Counted from the stretch's first letter, positions 1 through 6,140 are shown. The stretch: 6,953 bases of DNA from Oligoflexales bacterium (GCA_028282865.1 JANQHA010000102.1:1-6953), one strand, 5' to 3'. Notes: generated by a model not told the origin, from the letters alone. Made by a program: numbers and translations.

Positions 1-1406
1 TTTTTGCGGCTTCAGTTATTTTATTTAGCTCCTGTTCACCGAATGCAGCCTCGCATCTCAACAGTAAAAACGAAAGCAAAGCTAAGCACCAAGCACAACT
101 TAAATCAATTTATGACACACTCTACCGAGGTGCACCGCGCCCTTCCAAGCCGACGAAAGCCGAAATCAGCAAGATAAAGGAACTTCTTACCAGGCCAGAA
201 CACGCTTACTCGGCGGGAGTTCTAAAGAAGCACTACGGTACTCGCTACGATCTTATGGCCTATGCCAATCGTGACACCGACAAAGACGGAGTTCTAGACT
301 ACCGCATCGCTTCTACAATAAATGGCCGCTTCTTTGAGGGGGATATTGATATCGACGGCGATGGTGTTCGCAATGCCCACGATGCAGATCCTTACGACCC
401 TGCTGTAGGAAAAGTAGACGAAAACAAAAATGGTGTCCCTGATACCATCGACTGGGAAATTTCCATGGCCGATCGCTGCAGCAAGGGTGATGATAGCTGC
501 ACCCAATTGATAGCAATCCAGCAGGAAATGCTATTCGAACATAATGTCACACTGCTTGAGCGCACAGCAGATTTTCCCCTTGTGACTGCAATCGCTTTCA
601 AAGACGCTCTTACCAAAGTCTTTCGTAGAGTACTTGAAGACGAGGGGTTTAACACCTTACGAACTGTAGCGAGTGAAGAATACGCATGGCTGTTTGATGA
701 TGGTGGCGAAACCTGTGCAATGATCTTCGCCCCAAGCCAATCGATGATGATCTATAAGGGCAGTATGGCGACCCCCCCATTTGCTCAGTTTGCGCTCATA
801 GCTCACGAATTAGGGCATAGTTATCAATACAACCTCGATTGGAATGAAAATGACCCAATCAGTGAGTACAAACGAAGTTATTTCCCGATGACGAATTTCA
901 AGAGAGTCGTCAGTCATTTTGATTGGAAGCCTAGAAAAAACAACCTTTACCCACCAGAAGAAGAGGACACTTTATTTGCTTCGGTAGATAAAGAGAATAA
1001 ATCGGACTTTTTATTTCGTAATAAGACAAAAAAATACTGGGAAAATTGGATTCAAGAGATTTATGACCAGCGCGGCGACGAATACCTGGATGACAGGAGG
1101 CTGACCTCAAAGCATATCATAAGCGAATACTCGTTATCAGACCCGCTAGAGTGGTACAGTGACCAACTCACCGCCTATGTCGTAGAGCGGATGGAGCAGG
1201 AGGCCCTCAAACAGATTGACGACGAGGACATTCGAAGATCTTTTATTAGTAAGATAGAAAAAGAAGAGCGTAAGGTTTGGCCTGGATTTCAACACCGAAA
1301 TATTAGAGGTGCACCGTCTTTAAAGCACCTCTCGTGGAAATTTTATATTTTGAAGGGAGATCTTAATACTCTAAGTCAGAGATACTTACTCGATCACTTC
1401 CTTTGA
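1..1406 (+). CDS. Zincin-type metallopeptidase lipoprotein with calcium-loop repeats (5' end outside window)
   Basis: The reading frame is open from base 3 with no stop and no ATG, GTG or TTG until base 255, so the start lies upstream of the window. The visible N-terminus is a hydrophobic stretch ending FSSC (Cys codon 33-35), a lipoprotein signal with lipobox, so the protein is probably lipid-anchored in the envelope. A linker follows, then three Asp/Asn-rich calcium-type loops at about 273-440 (DTDKDG, DIDGDG, DENKNG), like thrombospondin type 3 or EF-hand-like loops. HELGH is at 804-818, the HExxH zinc motif of metallopeptidases. About 111 residues later comes DPLEWYSDQ (Glu codon 1149-1151), a plausible third zinc ligand of the gluzincin kind. 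Three further cysteines (codons in 477-501 and 714-716) could form disulphides. About 467 residues are visible. I do not recognise a named family; peptidase activity is inferred from the motif. The tail overlaps the convergent gene by 21 bp. Beginning the gene at ATG 255 would remove the signal peptide and is probably wrong. Confidence 0.8.
   Translation, partial: FAASVILFSSCSPNAASHLNSKNESKAKHQAQLKSIYDTLYRGAPRPSKPTKAEISKIKELLTRPEHAYSAGVLKKHYGTRYDLMAYANRDTDKDGVLDYRIASTINGRFFEGDIDIDGDGVRNAHDADPYDPAVGKVDENKNGVPDTIDWEISMADRCSKGDDSCTQLIAIQQEMLFEHNVTLLERTADFPLVTAIAFKDALTKVFRRVLEDEGFNTLRTVASEEYAWLFDDGGETCAMIFAPSQSMMIYKGSMATPPFAQFALIAHELGHSYQYNLDWNENDPISEYKRSYFPMTNFKRVVSHFDWKPRKNNLYPPEEEDTLFASVDKENKSDFLFRNKTKKYWENWIQEIYDQRGDEYLDDRRLTSKHIISEYSLSDPLEWYSDQLTAYVVERMEQEALKQIDDEDIRRSFISKIEKEERKVWPGFQHRNIRGAPSLKHLSWKFYILKGDLNTLSQRYLLDHFL
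1305..1332. terminator. Perfect 8-bp inverted repeat, possible terminator for the minus-strand lipoprotein operon
   Basis: AGAGGTGC (1305-1312) and GCACCTCT (1325-1332) are perfect inverted complements around a 12-base loop. On the minus strand the hairpin would form about 54 bases after the stop of the lipoprotein gene ending at 1386. It is followed there by AATATTTCGG, which is only weakly U-rich. There is no other hairpin near this convergent junction. Because it lies inside the coding region of the opposing gene, it may be chance or codon constraint. The structure is seen; the terminator role is inferred and weak. Confidence 0.3.
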
Positions 1407-2309
1407 ATACCTGTAAGGACCTGCCGTTAAGATTAGAGTATCTACGGCGACACTTTCATTGCTGTTGACTGCAAACCCCGCGCTATCAATATCACCCATA
1501 GCTTTATCGCAGCCGTCTAGTTCAAGTAGGTTTACAACCTCATTTGTGGACCAATTATCTTTGCCACAAAGTCGAAATGATGATGCGTCAGCATCGTTTA
1601 AAAACTCTAAGGTTGATTTATTTATCGTAGATAAATTAAACCGGCGGCCTTCTTGGCTAGTAACTTCATTGTAGGTTGCTTCACCTAGTTCTACTGACAC
1701 AGGGTCTATCTTGCAATTAGGGTCTTGATACAGCCTCACGTCACTGAATATCAAAACATCAGAAATGGTAACCTTAGACTTCTTGTAGTATCCAGTATGT
1801 TGTTGCACACATTCAGTGCTATAAGATCCAGTGACATCAATAGCTACATTTGATATCGTTACACCTGCTGCCAGTCCCTCACTGGTAACGGTCAATGTCA
1901 CCGGAACACTTTCTGAAGCCTTAATAGGCTTAACTGACTGGCCTTCGCCATTAGCAACATAGCCAGTAAACTGACCGTCAACTGTCGGGCCTAATTCAAG
2001 TTTTAAGTTATAAGATCGTTTCCGAAGCAATTTAATTTCGAAACCCCCATCCGCTAGTAGTGCAGTTTTAGTCTCAGGGAGTCTAGAGCTTCCTAACTCC
2101 GAAATAGTCAGTTGATAGTATAATTTACTACCGGCTTTCTCCGAAGCTTTTCTAACGATCTCCAAATTCTTTGTCGATTTCTCTAGCACATTTAACGTGC
2201 TCAGTGCCGATGACCCGCCACCACCAGAAGCGACATTTCTCTGCATCTGATAGCAGCCACTAAGAGAGGCTGCTAGCAATACCGTAGTTATGTTAAATAA
2301 AGTGTTCAC
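1386..2309 (-). CDS. Two-domain lipoprotein of unknown function, possible lipocalin/APCDD1-like C-terminal domain
   Basis: The 307-residue product starts at GTG (2307-2309), preceded by AAGGA at 2319-2323 with 9-base spacing. An in-frame stop sits five codons upstream, so no longer start is possible. Residues 1-19 are a lipoprotein signal peptide ending SLSGC (Cys19), unusual in having no Lys/Arg before the hydrophobic core. A Gly/Ser linker (29-34) precedes a beta-rich domain (about 37-160) that aligns with the protein encoded just upstream (shared LG, D, YV, N, KA, VTL, T and G positions). The second half (160-270) has GSYSTEC, YYKKSK, LYQDPNC and two later cysteines (C167, C199, C248, C267). 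This spacing resembles small exported beta-barrel domains with a G-x-[WY]...C start and a Y-x-D-x-x-C strand. That resemblance is from memory and uncertain. It is second in a two-gene operon, 28 bp behind its partner. Function is unknown; a structural or binding role in the envelope is more likely than catalysis, as no catalytic motif is visible. Confidence 0.8.
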   Translation of the reverse strand: MNTLFNITTVLLAASLSGCYQMQRNVASGGGGSSALSTLNVLEKSTKNLEIVRKASEKAGSKLYYQLTISELGSSRLPETKTALLADGGFEIKLLRKRSYNLKLELGPTVDGQFTGYVANGEGQSVKPIKASESVPVTLTVTSEGLAAGVTISNVAIDVTGSYSTECVQQHTGYYKKSKVTISDVLIFSDVRLYQDPNCKIDPVSVELGEATYNEVTSQEGRRFNLSTINKSTLEFLNDADASSFRLCGKDNWSTNEVVNLLELDGCDKAMGDIDSAGFAVNSNESVAVDTLILTAGPYRYSKEVIE

Positions 2310-2337
2310 AGTAGTCTTTCCTTACCGCGCAGCGAAA

Positions 2338-2985
2338 TTATCCGTTGCTCTCGGCAAATTGATTGTCATTGTCAGCTTCTTTGTCACTATCTGATGGAAT
2401 ATTGGGTTTCTGTGCTTCAACCGGCAAATCGATATCAATATCAATATCAAGGGTCGTCTCTGGATCTGCGCTTGTAACTGTTACAGACGGAGTAATTCCA
2501 TTACTTTCTCCAGCTTTTGTCGCAATGAGAGTTACCTTTGGAAATTCCTTTGCTGCTTTGGTCGTATGAAAAAGTGGTTTTTTTACGTTAGAGACATAAG
2601 CTTGAACTTTTTTGTCCGCAAAATTCCCAAGACCGATAACAATCTTATAAGTACAGCCAGTTTTAACTCTGGTCCCTACTTTGACAGCGCTAGCCGAACC
2701 AATTGCCGCCACTTTGTTAACAATTGATGTCTTATTATCATAATGCTTTTTACACTCAGCACTAGACTTGCTATCTAAATCGACCTGAAGTGAGTAGCCC
2801 ATTTTATTAGCTTTGTTTCCTGAGGTAACAGCTTTCTCTACAGTTTTGTAACCTTGGCTATCTTTCTTAAGGTTTACAGTTACCGTGCTAAGACCAGAAG
2901 TCGCACCATTGGGCGCACCGACCTGAGCCTGTGGCATACAACTGATCATCATTGCGGCTAATCCGCTCATACCCAATAATTTCAT
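2338..2985 (-). CDS. Small lipoprotein of unknown function with acidic C-terminal tail
   Basis: The 215-residue product starts at ATG 2983-2985. That start is chosen because AGGAG (2993-2997) lies 7 bases upstream and because it puts a signal peptide first: Met-Lys-Leu-Leu, a short hydrophobic core, then MMISC, with Cys16 as the lipidation site. The ATG at 3055-3057 would add 24 polar residues before the signal and is rejected. The body (about 31-180) is rich in alternating hydrophobic and polar residues, suggesting a beta-sandwich, with a possible C78-C111 disulphide. Residues 112-170 resemble residues 99-158 of the next protein in the operon. The tail contains an Asp-Ile alternation (180-186) and ends in a disordered acidic segment (about 198-215) rich in Asp, Glu, Asn and Ser. 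It is the first gene of the operon, divergent from the secreted protease gene. No known family is recognised. The lipoprotein call is strong; function is unknown. Confidence 0.8.
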   Translation of the reverse strand: MKLLGMSGLAAMMISCMPQAQVGAPNGATSGLSTVTVNLKKDSQGYKTVEKAVTSGNKANKMGYSLQVDLDSKSSAECKKHYDNKTSIVNKVAAIGSASAVKVGTRVKTGCTYKIVIGLGNFADKKVQAYVSNVKKPLFHTTKAAKEFPKVTLIATKAGESNGITPSVTVTSADPETTLDIDIDIDLPVEAQKPNIPSDSDKEADNDNQFAESNG

Positions 2986-2992
2986 ATTTATT

Positions 2993-2997
2993 CTCCT
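2993..2997 (-). promoter_or_regulatory. Ribosome binding site that sets the small lipoprotein start
   Basis: AGGAG on the minus strand, 7 bases before the ATG at 2985. It supports this start over the in-frame ATG 72 bases further upstream, which would give an N-terminus without a leading signal peptide. Confidence 0.75.
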
Positions 2998-3046
2998 GTC
3001 ATTCATAAATAATCTTTTAGTACCGTTAGAAATGCATAAACCAGGC

Positions 3047-3132
3047 CAGTTAGGCATGCCATTTTTACCTGTTATTTCAATATGTTACGCCAGACTAACT
3101 GTCAAAAAAACAGACAAAGCCACCTAACTGTC
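3047..3132. promoter_or_regulatory. Three CTAACTG repeats in the divergent control region, possible operator
   Basis: CTAACTGTC occurs twice in the same orientation (3095-3103 and 3124-3132, 29 bases apart). The core appears a third time inverted as CAGTTAG (3047-3053). A short inverted pair CTGT/ACAG (3099-3102 and 3110-3113) flanks the A-run at 3104-3110. The sites lie between two divergent genes and overlap the candidate minus-strand -35 box. A shared regulator for the lipoprotein operon and the protease is possible, but 7-9 base repeats can arise by chance. Confidence 0.3.
3077..3105 (-). promoter_or_regulatory. Candidate promoter for the lipoprotein operon
   Basis: On the minus strand a perfect -35 box TTGACA (3100-3105) is followed, after 17 bases, by TATTGA (3077-3082), which matches only the first half of a consensus -10 box. 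Transcription would begin near 3070, giving a leader of about 85 bases before the ATG at 2985. The -35 box overlaps one of the CTAACTG repeats, so a repressor could act here. The match is by eye; the weak -10 makes it tentative. Confidence 0.35.
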
Positions 3133-3163
3133 TAGAATTGCGACACTTACTGCACCCCAAAGT

Positions 3164-3192
3164 TTGGCCAATCAGTCAATTTCCTCTATCAA
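3164..3192 (+). promoter_or_regulatory. Candidate promoter for the secreted protease gene
   Basis: TTGGCC (3164-3169) and TATCAA (3187-3192) are separated by 17 bases; each matches the sigma-70 consensus at 4 of 6 positions. The transcript would have a leader of roughly 70 bases. An alternative -35-like CTGACA (3216-3221) lies closer, but its nearest -10-like TAATAT (3243-3248) is 21 bases away, which is too long. Neither is strong, so the gene may need an activator or another sigma factor. Confidence 0.25.
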
Positions 3193-3261
3193 TCACAAAA
3201 ACAGCGTGTTAACATCTGACAAAATTAAGGAAAAAATTCTTTTAATATTCCTACTATGGAC

Positions 3262-3267
3262 AGGAGG
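3262..3267 (+). promoter_or_regulatory. Strong ribosome binding site setting the protease start
   Basis: AGGAGG lies 4 bases before the ATG at 3272, a short but workable spacing. It decides in favour of this ATG over an in-frame TTG at 3164, which would place 36 extra residues in front of a clear signal peptide. Confidence 0.8.
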
Positions 3268-3271
3268 GGTC

Positions 3272-5845
3272 ATGCGTAAATGGATTGGAATGGCAGCAGC
3301 AGGTAGCACGCTAATTTTATTGTTATCCTTGCAAACGGCGTTTGCAAAGGGTTACGAGAGCTTTCATAAGGACTACCGCAAGACTCCAAAACTTGTGCTG
3401 AATGTGGAATATTATAAGCTAGGGGAATTCGACCCGAAAAAAATAGCAGAATCCTACCTCAGAGAGTTTGGTGAGCTTTATGGAGTCTCTAACTTCAGTC
3501 AAGAGCTTGAGTTTTCAAAAGTTAAGCATAGCCTACTTGGTACTCATGTGCATTTCTCGCAGACGACAGGTGGGTTTGAAGTACGTAACGGAGAAATTAT
3601 AGTATCTGTACTAAAAGAGTCGAGCCAAGTATACAAGGTATTTAATAACTTCTATCCCCAAGTGGTTAGTCTCACGGCTGAAAAGCCCATAGAGGCTCAA
3701 AAGCCGCTGTCTGGCGACAAAGTCATCTCTAAAAGTGCTGCTTATGACGTGGCTTGGCAGGACTTGAGAGTTCATGGAGAGCTGCTCTACAGACCGGCAA
3801 TCAGGGCGCAATACATCGTTAGTAAGAAAGGGAACTTTCGCCTCGTCTACGCCACGCACCTAAATACCCAAGCTCCCTATGGGTCATGGATGCATTTAAT
3901 CGATGCCAAGACTGGGGAAATTGTCCAAGCTAAAAACACTAACACCAGCCAAAAGCTTACCTATGCTTATGAAAAGCGAAAGGACTACAAAGGCAAGGTT
4001 TACAACCGTCGCCGAGCCTTTCTAAACTTTGCAGAAAAAGAAGCAAAACGAAAAGCTGCTAGTAAACGAATTAAGAGACAAATCAGCAATGGCGAAGGGT
4101 TGGTTTTTGACCCGGACCCAAGAACCACATTAAACGACCCAACTCTGACCGATAACTCCCCGGCTGAGGCTTTTGAAGATGCCTACTTTAAAAGAACACT
4201 TAACCAAATTAGCTTTGCTATCAATAAAGAGATTAAAGAAGACGGCAGTGTAGAAACCAGCAAGGAATTTTTCCTTATGGGCCCATGGGTAAGATTAGCT
4301 GACTTTGAGCCGCCTTTTATTGCACCTTCTACCTCTAAAGACGGAGTTTGGTCCGCTAAAAGAGGAGATATCGCGTTTAACGATGTGATGACTTACTATC
4401 ACCTCGACAAATCACAACGCTATATTCAATCATTGGGCTACAAAGGCCAATCCGGTATTCAGCATCTATCAATTAAAGTCGATGCCAACGGCGTAGGTGG
4501 TTCCGACAACTCTCACTACTCTCCTCGTGAAAACACTCTGGCTTTTGGACATGGCTGCGTAGATGACAACGAAGATGCCGATGTTATTTTGCACGAGTAT
4601 GGTCACGCTATTCACAAAAGCATCAACGACAACTGGGAAGGAGGTGACGCCCGTGCAATAGGTGAAGGTTTTGGCGATTATTGGGCAGCTTCCTACAGTG
4701 TCTCGACTGAAAATGGACTAATTTTCAAACCAAACAAGGTGTTCTCATGGGATGGAGTCTCTTCGTGCTGGCCGGGTCGAAAGCTAGACAAAACCCATAT
4801 GTTTTACGATAAAGATCATCAATACGGGGCACATAGAAGCATCGGCGATGATCAATCAGACGAGTTGTGGTCAACTCCGTTATTCCAGTCGTTAAAGCAC
4901 CTGATGAGCCTAGGAATTTCTCGACAAGAGGCAGATAGAATCGTACTAGAGGCACACTTTGGGCTTGGAGCCGGGTTAACTATGAGAGACCTTGCTCACG
5001 CTACCGTGAACGCTGGTGAAATGCTCTATCCAGATGGCATCCACTCGAAAATCTTTAAGCAAAAATTTGCTTACCAAGATATCATCGCTGCACCAAGGCC
5101 AGTTCTAAATATTGGAGGTGTGAGTTTAGCTGGTATCGGTAAAAACGAAATGGTCGACCCTGGTGAAGAAGTTGAAATAACTGTCAACCTTAACAACAGC
5201 GGGACATTAGCGGCAGGAACTACCACTGCTAAACTTACCACTGAAAATAGTTTGATTGAGGTTGCAAACGGAAAGACTACATACTCCTCAGTCGACATGG
5301 CGCAAACCTCAGCTAACTCAGAACCTTTACGTATTAAAGTTAGTCCTGAGTTCCAATGCGGCGAGAAAATTGATCTAGCCTTAGAGCTAGATACCGAAGT
5401 CCGGATGCTTAAGAAACATCTAACTTTCTCATTACCTACCGGAAAGCCGATCGGCTCTACATTGACAGCAGTCGAAGAGCACGACATACCCGACTCAGAT
5501 GGTAGCTCCGCCGTTTCGTCAATCGTCATCGCATCCGATGGCAAACTTGGTAAAGACTTCAGTATCGACGTCAATATTGAGCATTCCTACATTGGTGATC
5601 TCACAATTACTTTAGAATCTCCTAGCGGCCGTAAGGCAACTTTATGGAGACAAGGTGGTGAGGACACTCAAAATCTTGTTGGCAACTTTCCTTCGACTCT
5701 CGAACCTGCAGGGTATATGGGCCTTTTAAAAGGCGAGAAACTTCGTGGTGAGTGGAAGCTCACAGTTACTGATAGCGAAAAGGAAAATACCGGCAAGATA
5801 ATATCGTGGGCTATTAACAACGTTACCGGCTATAGCTGCGAGTAA
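3272..5845 (+). CDS. Secreted zinc metalloprotease, M4/M36-like, with FTP/PepSY propeptide, CARDB-like and P domains
   Basis: The 857-residue preproprotein begins MRKW with a signal peptide (1-25) likely cut after AFA. Residues about 35-225 look like an FTP/PepSY propeptide that keeps such proteases inactive and assists folding. A very basic linker (235-269, 16 Lys/Arg in 35) follows, then a GLVFDPDP segment typical of the start of the mature enzyme. The catalytic domain (about 280-605) has HEYGH (441-445) and GEGFGDYW with the third zinc ligand Glu465, 20 residues after the second His. The AHRSIG..Q...LW segment near 521 probably supplies the transition-state His. Residues about 609-719 form a CARDB-like beta-sandwich. 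Residues about 727-854 form a proprotein-convertase P domain (SYIGDLTITLESPSG, LRGEWKLTVTD). Four cysteines (429, 499, 696, 856) may form two disulphides. It likely degrades extracellular proteins after export. Family placement between M4 and M36 is uncertain; protease identity is firm. Confidence 0.92.
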   Translation: MRKWIGMAAAGSTLILLLSLQTAFAKGYESFHKDYRKTPKLVLNVEYYKLGEFDPKKIAESYLREFGELYGVSNFSQELEFSKVKHSLLGTHVHFSQTTGGFEVRNGEIIVSVLKESSQVYKVFNNFYPQVVSLTAEKPIEAQKPLSGDKVISKSAAYDVAWQDLRVHGELLYRPAIRAQYIVSKKGNFRLVYATHLNTQAPYGSWMHLIDAKTGEIVQAKNTNTSQKLTYAYEKRKDYKGKVYNRRRAFLNFAEKEAKRKAASKRIKRQISNGEGLVFDPDPRTTLNDPTLTDNSPAEAFEDAYFKRTLNQISFAINKEIKEDGSVETSKEFFLMGPWVRLADFEPPFIAPSTSKDGVWSAKRGDIAFNDVMTYYHLDKSQRYIQSLGYKGQSGIQHLSIKVDANGVGGSDNSHYSPRENTLAFGHGCVDDNEDADVILHEYGHAIHKSINDNWEGGDARAIGEGFGDYWAASYSVSTENGLIFKPNKVFSWDGVSSCWPGRKLDKTHMFYDKDHQYGAHRSIGDDQSDELWSTPLFQSLKHLMSLGISRQEADRIVLEAHFGLGAGLTMRDLAHATVNAGEMLYPDGIHSKIFKQKFAYQDIIAAPRPVLNIGGVSLAGIGKNEMVDPGEEVEITVNLNNSGTLAAGTTTAKLTTENSLIEVANGKTTYSSVDMAQTSANSEPLRIKVSPEFQCGEKIDLALELDTEVRMLKKHLTFSLPTGKPIGSTLTAVEEHDIPDSDGSSAVSSIVIASDGKLGKDFSIDVNIEHSYIGDLTITLESPSGRKATLWRQGGEDTQNLVGNFPSTLEPAGYMGLLKGEKLRGEWKLTVTDSEKENTGKIISWAINNVTGYSCE

Positions 5846-5883
5846 AATAACTTAGCCCCTTCTGGGAAAGAGACCTCCTTTTC

Positions 5884-5917
5884 AAAACCCGGGCATCTAT
5901 ACGGTGCCTGGGTTTTT
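5884..5917 (+). terminator. Intrinsic terminator after the protease gene
   Basis: AAAACCCGGGCA (5884-5895) pairs with TGCCTGGGTTTT (5905-5916) in a 12-bp stem with a single G-U pair and a 9-base loop; the right arm runs into TTTTT. It starts 39 bases after the stop codon at 5845. This is the strongest terminator in the window, and it separates the protease transcript from ndk. Confidence 0.88.
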
Positions 5918-5925
5918 AACAACCC

Positions 5926-5965
5926 GGCTCGCTACTATCAGCCAGATCAGTAGTGCGTTCGAGCC
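5926..5965. other. Imperfect hairpin in the intergenic gap, role unknown
   Basis: GGCTCG (5926-5931) pairs with CGAGCC (5960-5965). Inside it CTACT (5932-5936) pairs with AGTAG (5949-5953) and ATC (5937-5939) with GAT (5945-5947), leaving a 5-base loop AGCCA, a one-base bulge and a 6-base bulge TGCGTT. It has no T-run after it, so it is not a second standard terminator. It could be an mRNA 3'-end stabiliser, part of a small RNA, or a degenerate dispersed repeat. Only the pairing is seen. Confidence 0.35.
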
Positions 5966-5998
5966 ACGCAGCCACGACCTTCGTCACTCTACCATGAC

Positions 5999-6027
5999 TT
6001 TACCCTTTATTATCAGCATACTAAAAT
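5999..6027 (+). promoter_or_regulatory. Possible secondary promoter upstream of ndk
   Basis: TTTACC (5999-6004) and TAAAAT (6022-6027) are 17 bases apart, matching 4 of 6 and 5 of 6 consensus positions. It would give a leader of about 120 bases. It is weaker and more distant than the pair at 6084-6111 and may be chance in AT-rich sequence. Confidence 0.25.
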
Positions 6028-6083
6028 AGGCCTCCGTCACCACTAACCGGCCACTTTACCGGCGTAGGCAACCGTATTGACCC

Positions 6084-6111
6084 TAGACAAAATCAGTTAT
6101 TTAAGTATGAT
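6084..6111 (+). promoter_or_regulatory. Likely sigma-70 promoter of ndk (and probably tex)
   Basis: TAGACA (6084-6089) and TATGAT (6106-6111), with a 16-base spacer, each match the consensus at 5 of 6 positions. A transcript starting near 6118 would have a leader of about 37 bases that includes the TAAGGAG ribosome binding site. An alternative -35 TTGACC (6077-6082) would be 23 bases from the -10, which is too far. Confidence 0.55.
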
Positions 6112-6140
6112 CATCGAGCAATTTTACTTTTTTTACGGGC

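Noticed and set aside
294..655. Minus-strand reading frames opposite the zincin lipoprotein
   Set aside because: They lie opposite a convincing coding frame with domain motifs and have no recognisable product.
2398..2430. Shared VEAQKP/IEAQKP strings in the small lipoprotein and the protease propeptide
   Set aside because: Five identical residues in unrelated contexts with different codons; likely coincidence.
2986..3057. Longer N-terminus of the small lipoprotein from ATG 3055-3057
   Set aside because: It would place 24 polar residues before the signal peptide, and the ATG at 2985 has AGGAG 7 bases upstream.
3164..3271. TTG-initiated extension of the protease gene
   Set aside because: The ATG at 3272 has AGGAGG and begins a textbook signal peptide; the extension would bury it.
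5071..5574. Minus-strand frame of 167 codons opposite the protease
   Set aside because: It mirrors the CARDB-like and P-domain coding sequence, with low-complexity content and no motif.
5926..5966. tRNA-like segment (GCGTTCGAGCC resembles a T-loop)
   Set aside because: No acceptor, D or anticodon arms fit around it; the sequence folds better as a simple bulged hairpin.
5994..6029. 11-codon reading frame beginning ATG ACT TTA
   Set aside because: No ribosome binding site, very short, and it overlaps promoter-like sequence.
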